This document shows, one piece after another, positions 1-9,681 of a stretch of 37,563 nt of DNA; position 1 is the first letter of the stretch, and every line of letters begins with the position of its first letter. A program made the position numbers and the translations under genes. Source of the DNA: an uncultured bacterium. Lineage in GTDB: Bacteria > Planctomycetota > Phycisphaerae > Phycisphaerales > SM1A02. Location of the stretch: positions 1 to 37,563 of the forward strand of contig CAIYOC010000189.1 in assembly GCA_903927725.1 (NCBI GenBank), given 5' to 3'. A model generated the notes under the pieces. The model had not been told where the DNA came from. It made no database searches and was given only the letters and a program-made list of their open reading frames with translations.

Positions 1-1277
1 AGGCCGTAGCCGTTGCCGAGCTTGCCACCCACGGGCCGGGTCTGGCTGCTCGAGTTGTTGTTGAACCATGCGATGATCCCGAGCAGGCTGCTATCGTTCG
101 TGCCGCTCAGGTAGCCAGTGAAGCCATGGAACGCCGTGGTCGTACCTGCCCGGTAGGCGTACTCCCACTCGGCTTCGGTAGGCAGCCGCATGCCGGTCTG
201 CGTCAAGAACCCCTGAACCGTGTTCCAACTCACCGATTCCACCGGTCGGTTGGGGACGTGGATGGCTGGTACCTCTGCACTCGCGCTCTGGAAGGAGCTC
301 GGGTTCGAACCCATCCGCGCCGTCCACTGCGCCTGAGTCACTTCGTACCGGCCCATGTAAAACGCGTTCGTCAGCGTCACCGTGTGGACGGGGCTCTCGC
401 TGGTGAGGCACCCATACTGCTGCGACGCGCTGCACCCCATCTGGAACGAGCCCGGAGGGATCAGCACCATCTCGATCTGCGTGGCAGTGTCCTTCACGCG
501 CCAGGCCAAGCCCGTGGCCATGATCGCCGCGCGCAGGGTGGAATCCGTCACCACCGCAGGATCGGGTAGCGGCTCAAGCAGCATGGCCCACGAGGGCGTC
601 ACAACGCTGAGGTAGGTGAACCCACCCGCCACCGTCACCGCACCCTTAGCGCCAGTCACGACCACATCGACCGCGCCAACCGAGCCCGCCGGCGTGACCG
701 CGGTGACCTGCGTGCTGCTCACGTTGACCACATTGGTGCAGGGCACGCCGCCGATGGTCACGCTGGTCGTGCCAGCCAGGTACTGACCCGTGATCGTGAT
801 CGCAGTTCCCCCGATGTACGGCCCGCTGCTCGGCACGATCGACTGGATCTGCTGCTCGACATAGGTGAAGGGCTGCGGCGACAGGCTCGTGCCGCCCACG
901 GCCGTCACGGCGATCGGGGCTTGGCCGACCGCGCCCGGCGGGGTAGTGGCGCGCACTTGCGTGGGTGTCAGCACCTGCACACCGGTGCACGGCACACCAC
1001 CGACCGTCACCGAGACCGTGCCACCGAACCCGGCACCGTTGATCGTGAGCACCGTGCCACCGAGCGAGCTCCCCTGCAGCGGCGTGACCGAGGTCACCGT
1101 GGGCGGGCAGAACCCCCAGTTCGACAGCACGACCGCGAGGTCGCCACCATCGACCCTGCCGTCACTGTTGATGTCGCCAGCGCACTGAGCGTGGCCGGGT
1201 GCAGTCAGGGCAAGGGCGGCCAGCGCGCACAGCATGGCGCACGCGCATCGAACGGCTCGAATCGTCCCGGTCAGCAT
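1..1277 (-). CDS. Secreted protein: signal peptide, dockerin-like motif, two IPT/TIG domains, SUMF1/formylglycine-generating-enzyme-like domain (C-terminus truncated by window edge)
   Basis: Manual translation from ATG at 1277 (minus) is open to the window edge; this frame is absent from the ORF track because it has no stop. Reads MLTGTIRAVRCACAMLCALAALALTAPGHAQCAGDINSDGRVDGGDLAVVLSNWGFC, then two IPT-like repeats (SVTPLQGSSLGGTVLTINGAGF..., SIVPSSGPYIGGTAITITGQYL...), then SUMF1-like MVLIPPGSFQMG...YMGRYEVTQAQW...PVESVSWNTVQGFL...RLPTEAEWEYAYRAG. Confidence 0.88.
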   Translation of the reverse strand, partial: MLTGTIRAVRCACAMLCALAALALTAPGHAQCAGDINSDGRVDGGDLAVVLSNWGFCPPTVTSVTPLQGSSLGGTVLTINGAGFGGTVSVTVGGVPCTGVQVLTPTQVRATTPPGAVGQAPIAVTAVGGTSLSPQPFTYVEQQIQSIVPSSGPYIGGTAITITGQYLAGTTSVTIGGVPCTNVVNVSSTQVTAVTPAGSVGAVDVVVTGAKGAVTVAGGFTYLSVVTPSWAMLLEPLPDPAVVTDSTLRAAIMATGLAWRVKDTATQIEMVLIPPGSFQMGCSASQQYGCLTSESPVHTVTLTNAFYMGRYEVTQAQWTARMGSNPSSFQSASAEVPAIHVPNRPVESVSWNTVQGFLTQTGMRLPTEAEWEYAYRAGTTTAFHGFTGYLSGTNDSSLLGIIAWFNNNSSSQTRPVGGKLGNGYG

Positions 1278-1451
1278 GATGAAGTCTCCTGGAGTCGCAA
1301 CCATACCCCCGCGGGCTCGCTGCGCAAACAGCATCGCACGGCCCAGACGCAAGAACCGCACGCCGTGGACCGAGCCCAGTAGGACGGGCAGCGCGCGCGT
1401 CCGCGCAGCCGGAACCCGAGGTCGCGGGAGGACGTGCGCCCCCGCGCGTGC

Positions 1452-2597
<1,146 letters not shown>

Positions 2598-2885
2598 TTT
2601 TGGCTCAACTCCTGTTCCAGCGTCCGAACCGGACGGGGTTCGGGATCGTAGCGACCCCTTGTGGGCGCCATGATCGTTCCATCCCTGCTCTCCCCCGCCG
2701 CGGCCGGCTTCGGCATGGTCAGCGGGCTGGGCTTTGGGGTGGACCTCGCCGGGCTCCTCGGCAGCGGTGGGTTGCCGATCTCCCCCGATGGCGCGTCCCC
2801 GGGCTCATCCAAGGCGGTTCCGAAGGGCAAGGCGGGTCAGGCCCCTCGCGTGCAATCCACGATCGGTCTTGATCGTTCCACTAGC

Positions 2886-3503
2886 ATGCCGCTCCCCATG
2901 GAGGCCTGGGAGTCACAGACCGACGAAGCGCTGCTCAAGGCGCACCTTGACGGTCGTGATGGCGCGTTCCGCGCGCTGCTTGAGCGCTACCGCGTGGAGC
3001 TCCACCGCTTCCTCACCATGTTCATGGGCTCGGCCTCGGCGGCCGACGATGTCTTCCAGGACACGTGGGTCCAAGTGCACCTCTCCGGCAGCACCTTCGA
3101 TCAGGAGCGCACCTTTAAGCCGTGGTTGTTCACGGTGGCCGCGAACAAGGCGCGCGATCACCTTCGCCGCCGCAAGCGCCACGCCATGACCTCGATCGAT
3201 GCCCCCATGCGCGGCACCGATGGCCAGGTCGCGCTGGCCGACACGATCTCACGCAACGATGAATCACCGAGCGACCCGATGGGTTCGCACGACGAAGCTC
3301 AGATGGTCAAGACCGTGGTGGACGGGCTCCCCGCCCACCTTCGCGAAATCCTTCTCCTTGGGTATTTCCACAAGATGCCGTACCAACAAATCGCCGAGAC
3401 GTTGGGCATTCCGCTTGGGACCGTCAAGAGCCGCCTGCATGCGGCCGTGGCTGCCTTTGCCGATGCCTGGAAGCGCACGCAAGCCGGACAGGATGCCGCA
3501 TGA
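2886..3503 (+). CDS. ECF-type RNA polymerase sigma-70 factor
   Basis: Sigma region 2 (FRALLERYRVELHRFLTMFMGSASAADDVFQDTWVQVH...KPWLFTVAANKARDHLRRRKR) and region 4 (LPAHLREILLLGYFHKMPYQQIAETLGIPLGTVKSRLHAA). ATG at 2886 chosen over the longer ORF start at 2661. Confidence 0.9.
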   Translation: MPLPMEAWESQTDEALLKAHLDGRDGAFRALLERYRVELHRFLTMFMGSASAADDVFQDTWVQVHLSGSTFDQERTFKPWLFTVAANKARDHLRRRKRHAMTSIDAPMRGTDGQVALADTISRNDESPSDPMGSHDEAQMVKTVVDGLPAHLREILLLGYFHKMPYQQIAETLGIPLGTVKSRLHAAVAAFADAWKRTQAGQDAA

Positions 3504-4420
3504 ACCAGCACGAACCACACCTCGATCCGCGCGATGCGCACATCGTTGACCAGCTTGTGCACGCCGGCTGGGACCCAACCAAGGTCACGCCCGGCTCGTC
3601 TCAGGATTCCGATGCCCTGCGCGCGCTCGCGCGCATCGGCACGCTGCTCGACCGCTATCCAGCACCCGCACCCGACGATGCACTCATCGATGCCACGCTG
3701 CTCTCGGTCGAGCGCGCCGATGCCGACCGAAGCGAACGCATGACCCTGACCGATGCGCCGATCGCGCGATCGCGCTGGCGCATTCCAGACTTCATCAGCG
3801 TTGCTGCGTGCCTGCTGCTCCTAGTGGGCGTTGCCTTGCCGATCGCCAACCGCGTGCGATCAACCAGTTCGCAGACGCTGTGCGCCAATGGCTTCCGCGA
3901 GCTTGGCTCTGCATTCGCGGCCTACAGCCACGACAGCAAGGGCAACCTTCCGATGGCCGCCGGCCTGGGCTCGATGCTCAATGCGGGTCCTTCGGGCGAT
4001 CTGCCCACGTCAATGCCGGCGGACAATGCGCAAGCCATCCGCGTCCTTGCCGACAAGGGGTATTGCCGGCCGGGCTGCCTGCACTGCGCGGGCGCACGAC
4101 AACTGTCGTTCCGCGTGCCGCTGCACGCCACGCACGTGCGCATCACCACGCTGGTGCTCTCGCCGCTGGCCGCCGATGCCAATCCGATCCTGCTCTCGCC
4201 CAAGGTTGGCATCAAGTCCGCCAGCCCGAACCACGGCGGTGAAGGGCAGAACGTGCTCTTCAGCGACGGCGCAGTGATGTGGAAGCCGCTGCCCTTCATC
4301 AGCGTTGGGCCCGAGGGTCGCCTGGACAACATGTGGACCCTGCGCGGCGTTTCCGGCGGCGAAGGCGTGGACTTCAAGGGCGTGAAGTTCGACCAGTACG
4401 AAGTGTTCCTCGGCCAATAA
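3500..4420 (+). CDS. Single-TM protein in anti-sigma position with DUF1559/pseudopilin-like C-terminal motif
   Basis: Starts by ATGA overlap with the sigma gene; TM segment FISVAACLLLLVGVALPIANRV; C-terminal SPNHGGEGQNVLFSDGAVMW resembles the H-x-DG motif of planctomycete pseudopilin-like proteins. Confidence 0.7.
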   Translation: MNQHEPHLDPRDAHIVDQLVHAGWDPTKVTPGSSQDSDALRALARIGTLLDRYPAPAPDDALIDATLLSVERADADRSERMTLTDAPIARSRWRIPDFISVAACLLLLVGVALPIANRVRSTSSQTLCANGFRELGSAFAAYSHDSKGNLPMAAGLGSMLNAGPSGDLPTSMPADNAQAIRVLADKGYCRPGCLHCAGARQLSFRVPLHATHVRITTLVLSPLAADANPILLSPKVGIKSASPNHGGEGQNVLFSDGAVMWKPLPFISVGPEGRLDNMWTLRGVSGGEGVDFKGVKFDQYEVFLGQ

Positions 4421-4529
4421 TCGCCAAGGCGCCCTCGGTCATCCACAACCCAAACCACGCACGATCGGTGCCCTTGCGGTGAACGCGGGTTGCCGCTACC
4501 CTTGCGGATCTCTCCAAAGCGGGTGCACC

Positions 4530-4847
4530 ATGCCTAAGAACAAGAGCCACAAGGGCCTCCTCAAGCGCGTCAAGATCACCAAGAGCGGCAAGATTAAGTT
4601 CAAGCCGCCGCGGAGCCGCCACTTGAAGAGCAACAAGACCGGACTGCAGGTCCAGTCGTACCGCAAGTCGCGCCACGCGCGCTCGGGCGACATGGGTGCC
4701 TTCGAGAAGTTGCTGTTCCGCGGCCTGCGCTCGCAGGAACAGCACGAAGCCGATGATGCCAAGGCTGCTGGCGAAACCACGGCTGCCACCGAAACCAAGG
4801 CAGCTCCCAAGGCCAAGCGCGCCGCCAAGGCCAAGGCCAAGGCCTGA
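4530..4847 (+). CDS. rpmI: 50S ribosomal protein L35 with Lys/Ala-rich C-terminal extension
   Basis: MPKNKSHKGLLKRVKITKSGKIKFKPPRSRHLKSNKTG... ; directly upstream of rplT. Confidence 0.88.
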   Translation: MPKNKSHKGLLKRVKITKSGKIKFKPPRSRHLKSNKTGLQVQSYRKSRHARSGDMGAFEKLLFRGLRSQEQHEADDAKAAGETTAATETKAAPKAKRAAKAKAKA

Positions 4848-4960
4848 TTCGAACGTTTGATCAGATCGCCTCGGCCACGGTGGCCAAGGCATTCGCACAA
4901 CGACCGACGGGAACGAAGACTGGCCCAGCCAGCCCCGATCGGACAAGCAAGGAGTGAACC

Positions 4961-5332
4961 ATGCCCCGTGCACGTAAGGGCGCAGCCCGTACCCAAGCCC
5001 GTCGTCGCCTGCTCCGCGAAGCCCGCGGTTACTTCGGCACCAAGAGCCGCCTGAAGCAGCAAGCCAAGGTTGCGCTGATGCGCGCCGGCCGCTTCGCCTG
5101 GCGTGACCGTCGCGCGCGCCGCCGCGAATACCGCAGCCTGTGGATCACCCGCATCACGGCCGCGTGCCGCATGCGTGGCATGCGCTACAGCGTGTTCATC
5201 AACGGCCTGTCGCGCGCCTGCATCCTGCTGAACCGCAAGATGCTCAGCCAGATCGCGATCGAGGACCCGACCACGTTCGACACGCTGGTCGAGACGGCCA
5301 AGAAGCACACCACCTGCAAGGTGGCTGCCTGA
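4961..5332 (+). CDS. rplT: 50S ribosomal protein L20
   Basis: MPRARKGAARTQARRRLLREARGYFGTKSRLKQQAKVALMRAGRFAWRDRRARRREYRSLWITRITAACR...; AAGGAG upstream of the ATG. Confidence 0.97.
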   Translation: MPRARKGAARTQARRRLLREARGYFGTKSRLKQQAKVALMRAGRFAWRDRRARRREYRSLWITRITAACRMRGMRYSVFINGLSRACILLNRKMLSQIAIEDPTTFDTLVETAKKHTTCKVAA

Positions 5333-5358
5333 GCCTCGCTGACCAAACCCAAGCACTC

Positions 5359-5391
5359 CAACCGCCCCGCTTGACGCGGGGCGGTTGTGTT
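5359..5391 (+). terminator. Rho-independent terminator downstream of rplT
   Basis: 12-bp perfect stem CAACCGCCCCGC-TTGAC-GCGGGGCGGTTG (5359-5387) followed by TGTTTC. Confidence 0.85.
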
Positions 5392-5405
5392 TCTGCAATG
5401 CCCTG

Positions 5406-7550
5406 ATGCCGCAGCCTGCACGCGCTCCGTCGGCCCGCCTCGCGTGGCTCGCTGCCGCGCTCGCGGCCGTGGCATGCGCGGCATGGTGCGCATCACGCAC
5501 GGGCGATCTTGGTCCAGCCCGCACCCCGGAGCTGATTCGGGTGGCGTTCCTCTCGGCGTGGCTCCCCTGCCTGTGGATGCTCTCGTCGGCAGGATGGGGC
5601 CGCTTGACGTGCCGTGCGCTCTCCATGCGCCGCAGCGATCCGGTCGAGCAGGCCGCGTTGGTCATCGGGCTCGGCGTGTCGATCCACCTCATCATCGATG
5701 CATGGTGCGCATGGCTGGGTGTGCTCGCGTGGCAACGACCGATCGGCGCATCGTTGCCGCTCGTGGCGGGGCTCGCGGGTCTTGTCGGCGCACCGCGCCG
5801 CGTCTCGATCGTGCCGCCGCGCCTGACGTGGCTGGTGGCGCTCGCGCTTCCGGTGGGCGTGCTGATTGCGGCAGCCTCGACTGCACCCGGCTGGCTCTGG
5901 CAGACGGAGTTCGGCGGCTACGACGCATTGACCTACCACCTGCTGCTGCCGCGCGAGTGGCTCGACGCCGGCCGCATGGCCACGCTCGATCACAACGTGT
6001 ACTCGGCGCTGCCCTCCTTCATGGAGGCATCGTTCATGCAGGTGCTGGCCTTCGCGCCCGATCCAAAGGTTGCCGGCACGTGGGCGCAGTGGCTGCATGC
6101 GCTGATCGCGCTCCCTGCCGCGCTGGCGTGTGCCGGCGCGGCACGCTGCGTGGCCCGCGATGCTGGCGCATCGATCGAGGCGATCGCGGCATCGGGCTGG
6201 CTTGCGGCGATCGCCCTGCTCACGACGCCGTGGATCATCGCCACGGGCTCGCTCGCGTACACGGAACTGCCGGTGGTGCTGGCCATGGCGCTGGTCGTGA
6301 TGCTTGTGATCGATCGCGATGATTCGCAGCGCGCCAACGTGCTCGCCCTGGCGATCGTCTGCGCGGCGGCCGTCGGCGCAAAGGGCAACGCTGCGGGTGC
6401 ACTGGTCCTTCCAGCGATGGCGCTGGTGGCGACGGCACAGCGCCGGCAGATGCGGTCGCTGCTCGCGTCATGCGTCATCGGCATCGTGATCGGCGCCGTG
6501 GCGCTCATGCCGTGGTGGCTGCGCAACTTGATCGATGCCGGGCAGCCGTTCTTCCCATTCGTGCGCGCGCTCGGCCCCGGCCAGTGGTGGACCGACGGAC
6601 AGCAGCAGGCGTTTGCGTCTGCTCATGCTTCACCCGGCGGATCGGGGCTCACCGCACTCTGGAACGAGTGGCTTCGATTCGGCATCGGTGCACCACCCGA
6701 TGTTGCGGAGCCATGGCGGCCGCAATGGCTCCTGCTGCCGTGGCTCGGCCTGATCGGCGTGATCGCCGGACTTCGCCCGCGCGCCGGCCGCCTGCCGTGG
6801 AGTGGCATCGTGCTGGCTGTGCTCGTCATGGCGAACCTCGTGTTCTGGGTCGGTTTCACCCACCAGAAGTCGCGCTTCCTCGTGCCGATCGCCGCACCGA
6901 TGGCGATCGCAGCGGGCGTGCTGCTGGCCGCGCTGGCTTCGCGGCGTTCGGCCGCAGTGCAGACGGGAACACGGGATGCATTTGCCCGCGTGCAACGCAC
7001 CGGCGTGAGCCTGCTGGCGATCGGCATGGCCTGTGCCGTGCCGTGGTGGTACGCCACCGACGGCCGCGCTGGCGCACCGGCTGCCGCGATCGGTGCTGAA
7101 GACGTGTTCACCGGCGAAGCGCTCGGCGACGAACTGCGCGCATCCGGTGCAGGCGACGATGCATGGCTCGAAACGGCGCGGGCAGCATCGCCGGCCTTCG
7201 TCCTCAACGAGATGCTCGCGCCCTGCGATCGGGTCATCTCGCTCGGCGAGAGCCGCGGCTGGTATTGCAACCGCATTCCTGACTACCACACCGTCTGGGA
7301 TCGAGGCCCGCTGGAACGCATGCTCGCGAGCGGCATGGGGGCAGCTGAATGCGTGCGTGAACTCCGCAGCACCGGGTACTCCCACGTGGTCGTCGATCAC
7401 TCGATGCTTCGCCGCTGGCGCGCAAGCGGCTGGCTGGATGCAGGCATCACTGACGCGCGCGTGGACGCCTTCCTCGACCTGCTCGACCCGGTGGCCGAGA
7501 CCGCCGGCGAGTGCTCCATCCACCGCATCCCGAGAGCCGACACACCATGA
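5406..7550 (+). CDS. Polytopic membrane protein, GT-C/glycosyltransferase family 39-like
   Basis: Many TM segments; GGYDALTYHLLLPREWLDAGR and PWWLRNLIDAGQPFFPF resemble PMT/ArnT-like GT-C proteins. Start set at 5406 because the ORF start at 5385 falls within the terminator. Confidence 0.7.
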   Translation: MPQPARAPSARLAWLAAALAAVACAAWCASRTGDLGPARTPELIRVAFLSAWLPCLWMLSSAGWGRLTCRALSMRRSDPVEQAALVIGLGVSIHLIIDAWCAWLGVLAWQRPIGASLPLVAGLAGLVGAPRRVSIVPPRLTWLVALALPVGVLIAAASTAPGWLWQTEFGGYDALTYHLLLPREWLDAGRMATLDHNVYSALPSFMEASFMQVLAFAPDPKVAGTWAQWLHALIALPAALACAGAARCVARDAGASIEAIAASGWLAAIALLTTPWIIATGSLAYTELPVVLAMALVVMLVIDRDDSQRANVLALAIVCAAAVGAKGNAAGALVLPAMALVATAQRRQMRSLLASCVIGIVIGAVALMPWWLRNLIDAGQPFFPFVRALGPGQWWTDGQQQAFASAHASPGGSGLTALWNEWLRFGIGAPPDVAEPWRPQWLLLPWLGLIGVIAGLRPRAGRLPWSGIVLAVLVMANLVFWVGFTHQKSRFLVPIAAPMAIAAGVLLAALASRRSAAVQTGTRDAFARVQRTGVSLLAIGMACAVPWWYATDGRAGAPAAAIGAEDVFTGEALGDELRASGAGDDAWLETARAASPAFVLNEMLAPCDRVISLGESRGWYCNRIPDYHTVWDRGPLERMLASGMGAAECVRELRSTGYSHVVVDHSMLRRWRASGWLDAGITDARVDAFLDLLDPVAETAGECSIHRIPRADTP

Positions 7551-8503
7551 CCACCGTGACCCAATCATCACGCCGAGCCGTTCTGGTGGCGATCGCCGCC
7601 GTCTCGATGTCCGTCGGCTGTGCCAGCGAGCCGGCCGCCACCACCGCGCCAGCGGCGGCGCCCGCATCGGCTCCGGTCGCCGTGATCGATGGTCGCGTGC
7701 TCGATTGGCGCGCATTCGGACCGCTCGTGGCCGAGGCGAGCGGCGGCCCCGTGCTGGAGGAGGTCGTGCTCGAGTGGCGATGCGAGACCGAGTGCGCGAA
7801 GGCCGGCATCGCCGTGGGGATGGACCTCGTGCTCGCCGAGGAGCGTCGCGTGCTCGAGTCGCTGGACCAGGATCCCGAACGCGCCATGCGTTTGCTGCAA
7901 TCACTGAAGGCTCGCCAAGGGCTTGGACCGCTCCGCTGGCAGGCGCTCCTGCGGCGCAATGCCATGCTGCGCGCGCTGGTCGCCAAGGACATCGTGCTCG
8001 ACGAGGCCGTGATCGAGCAGGCACGCGACTCGCTCGTCGGCCCTCGGCGCGATGCCAGGCTGATCGTGGTCGCGGACCTCGTGGCGGCCGAGCGTGTGCG
8101 TACCGCGCTGCGCGATGGCGCATCGTTCCCCGAACTTGCCGCTCGCGAGAGCCTGGACACCAGTGCACCTCGCGGCGGGCTGGTGACCGGCGTCACGCGG
8201 CGCGATGCCGGCTACCCGAGTTCGTTCCGCGAGGCGCTCTTCACGCTCGCGCCCAATGCAATCAGCGATCCCCTGCTCGTCGAGGACCGCTTCATGATCG
8301 TCCAGATGCTTGCCGAGAGCACGCCGCCTGCTCTTGACCCTGCCGAACTCGACCGTCGCGCGCGCGAACGGGCCCGCATCGCGCAGGAGCGCGTGGCCAT
8401 GGAGCGGCTCGCTGACCGGTTGCTGCGGACGACATCGCTGAGCGTCTTCGACGAAGCCGCCAAGAGCAGCCTGGATCGCATGCGCACCGAGCGCGCGCGG
8501 TGA
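7547..8503 (+). CDS. Putative lipoprotein, PpiC/parvulin-type peptidyl-prolyl isomerase
   Basis: Lipobox-like VSMSVGCASEP; rotamase-like AERVRTALRDGASFPELAARESLDTSAPRGGLVTGVTRRDAGYPSSFREALFTLAPNAISDPLLVEDRFMIVQML. ATGA overlap with the upstream gene. Confidence 0.8.
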   Translation: MTTVTQSSRRAVLVAIAAVSMSVGCASEPAATTAPAAAPASAPVAVIDGRVLDWRAFGPLVAEASGGPVLEEVVLEWRCETECAKAGIAVGMDLVLAEERRVLESLDQDPERAMRLLQSLKARQGLGPLRWQALLRRNAMLRALVAKDIVLDEAVIEQARDSLVGPRRDARLIVVADLVAAERVRTALRDGASFPELAARESLDTSAPRGGLVTGVTRRDAGYPSSFREALFTLAPNAISDPLLVEDRFMIVQMLAESTPPALDPAELDRRARERARIAQERVAMERLADRLLRTTSLSVFDEAAKSSLDRMRTERAR

Positions 8504-8558
8504 TGCACGGATGAGGGAGGGTCGAATCGCGCGACGTACGCCGCCGACGGCGCGCGGC

Positions 8559-9674
8559 TCAGGTCCGCACGCCGCTCAGGCGCCAGACCGCCAGCGGGAT
8601 CAGGATCGCGATCGGGATGAGCACGCCCGCCGTGGGACCGAGCCCTGAGAGCGGCACGCTCATCGCGACCATGGCACCAAGCGACATGGGCACGGCGAAG
8701 GCAGCGCAGCGGACTGACTGAGCCAGCAGGTTGGCGGGTTCCCGCAGCAGGAAGTACGGCAGGCTCGCGACGAGCACGAGCAGGTTCGCCAGGATCGCGC
8801 CCCAGCGACCGATGACGAAGCGCCGGGCATCGGCGGCAGGAAGACTTCCATCCTCGACCATCGACAGGATCTGCCGCGACGAGAGCATGTGCGCGAACAT
8901 GCGGTTCTGCCGCATCACGAGCGCACCGGGCGAGAGCGACGATGGGAACTCCGCCACCGGCGTGCTGCTCGTGAGCTGCTGCGCGCGCTCGTCCCGAGCA
9001 TCGGCCGTGACCACGCGCCGGCCATCCTTGAGGATCCACGCCTGGCGCCCCTCGTCCCACGTGGCCGAGGGAGCCTGGACACGTGATTGCAGCGTGCCGC
9101 TGGCGTTGCGTTCGAGCGCCACGAAGCCACGCATGGTGGCCGAGGAGCGATCGAACGCTTCAGCGTGGAGCAGTGCGCCGCGGTCATCGGCAACGAGCTG
9201 GACGGGAAGCTGCTTGGGCCCCTTCTTCGCGAGTTCCGTGTGCTCGCGAAGAAGGCGCGCCGCGAGCCGCGGCACGATGACCTCGTTGTCGAAGGCCTGG
9301 ATGGATCCGAGCAGCGCACCGCCCAGGATGATCGGCAGCGCCACGCGCGGCAGGCTGATCCCGGCCGCCATCATGGCGACGAGCTCGCGGTTGCGGTGCA
9401 GCTGCGCCAGGGTGAAGCCCATCGCACCCACGGCCACCAGCCCGGCGAGGTACTGGTACATCTGGAAGATGCGCGGCCCGTGGAAGTCCGCCACGGCACG
9501 GATGATGCCGAGCAGGCTGGCCTCTCCATCGGGGCTCGCCGCACGAGCCGCTTCGACGAACTTCTGGGCCTGCACGATCGTGTCGACCGAGACGGCGAAG
9601 ACGAAGAGCAGCAGGAAGATCACGGCAAAGTTGCCGAGGAACCGCAGGAGGATGGTCCGGTCGAGGATCCGCAT
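8559..9674 (-). CDS. LptF/LptG family (YjgP/YjgQ) permease
   Basis: MRILDRTILLRFLGNFAVIFLLLFVFAVSVDTIVQ..., Q/HRNRELVAMMAAGISLPRVALP; typical 6-TM YjgP/YjgQ architecture with central soluble domain. Confidence 0.85.
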   Translation of the reverse strand: MRILDRTILLRFLGNFAVIFLLLFVFAVSVDTIVQAQKFVEAARAASPDGEASLLGIIRAVADFHGPRIFQMYQYLAGLVAVGAMGFTLAQLHRNRELVAMMAAGISLPRVALPIILGGALLGSIQAFDNEVIVPRLAARLLREHTELAKKGPKQLPVQLVADDRGALLHAEAFDRSSATMRGFVALERNASGTLQSRVQAPSATWDEGRQAWILKDGRRVVTADARDERAQQLTSSTPVAEFPSSLSPGALVMRQNRMFAHMLSSRQILSMVEDGSLPAADARRFVIGRWGAILANLLVLVASLPYFLLREPANLLAQSVRCAAFAVPMSLGAMVAMSVPLSGLGPTAGVLIPIAILIPLAVWRLSGVRT

Positions 9675-9681
9675 CGCTGCC

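Noticed and set aside
6630-8168. 512-aa minus strand ORF
   Set aside because: Antisense to the GT-C-like and PpiC genes; compositionally a shadow ORF.
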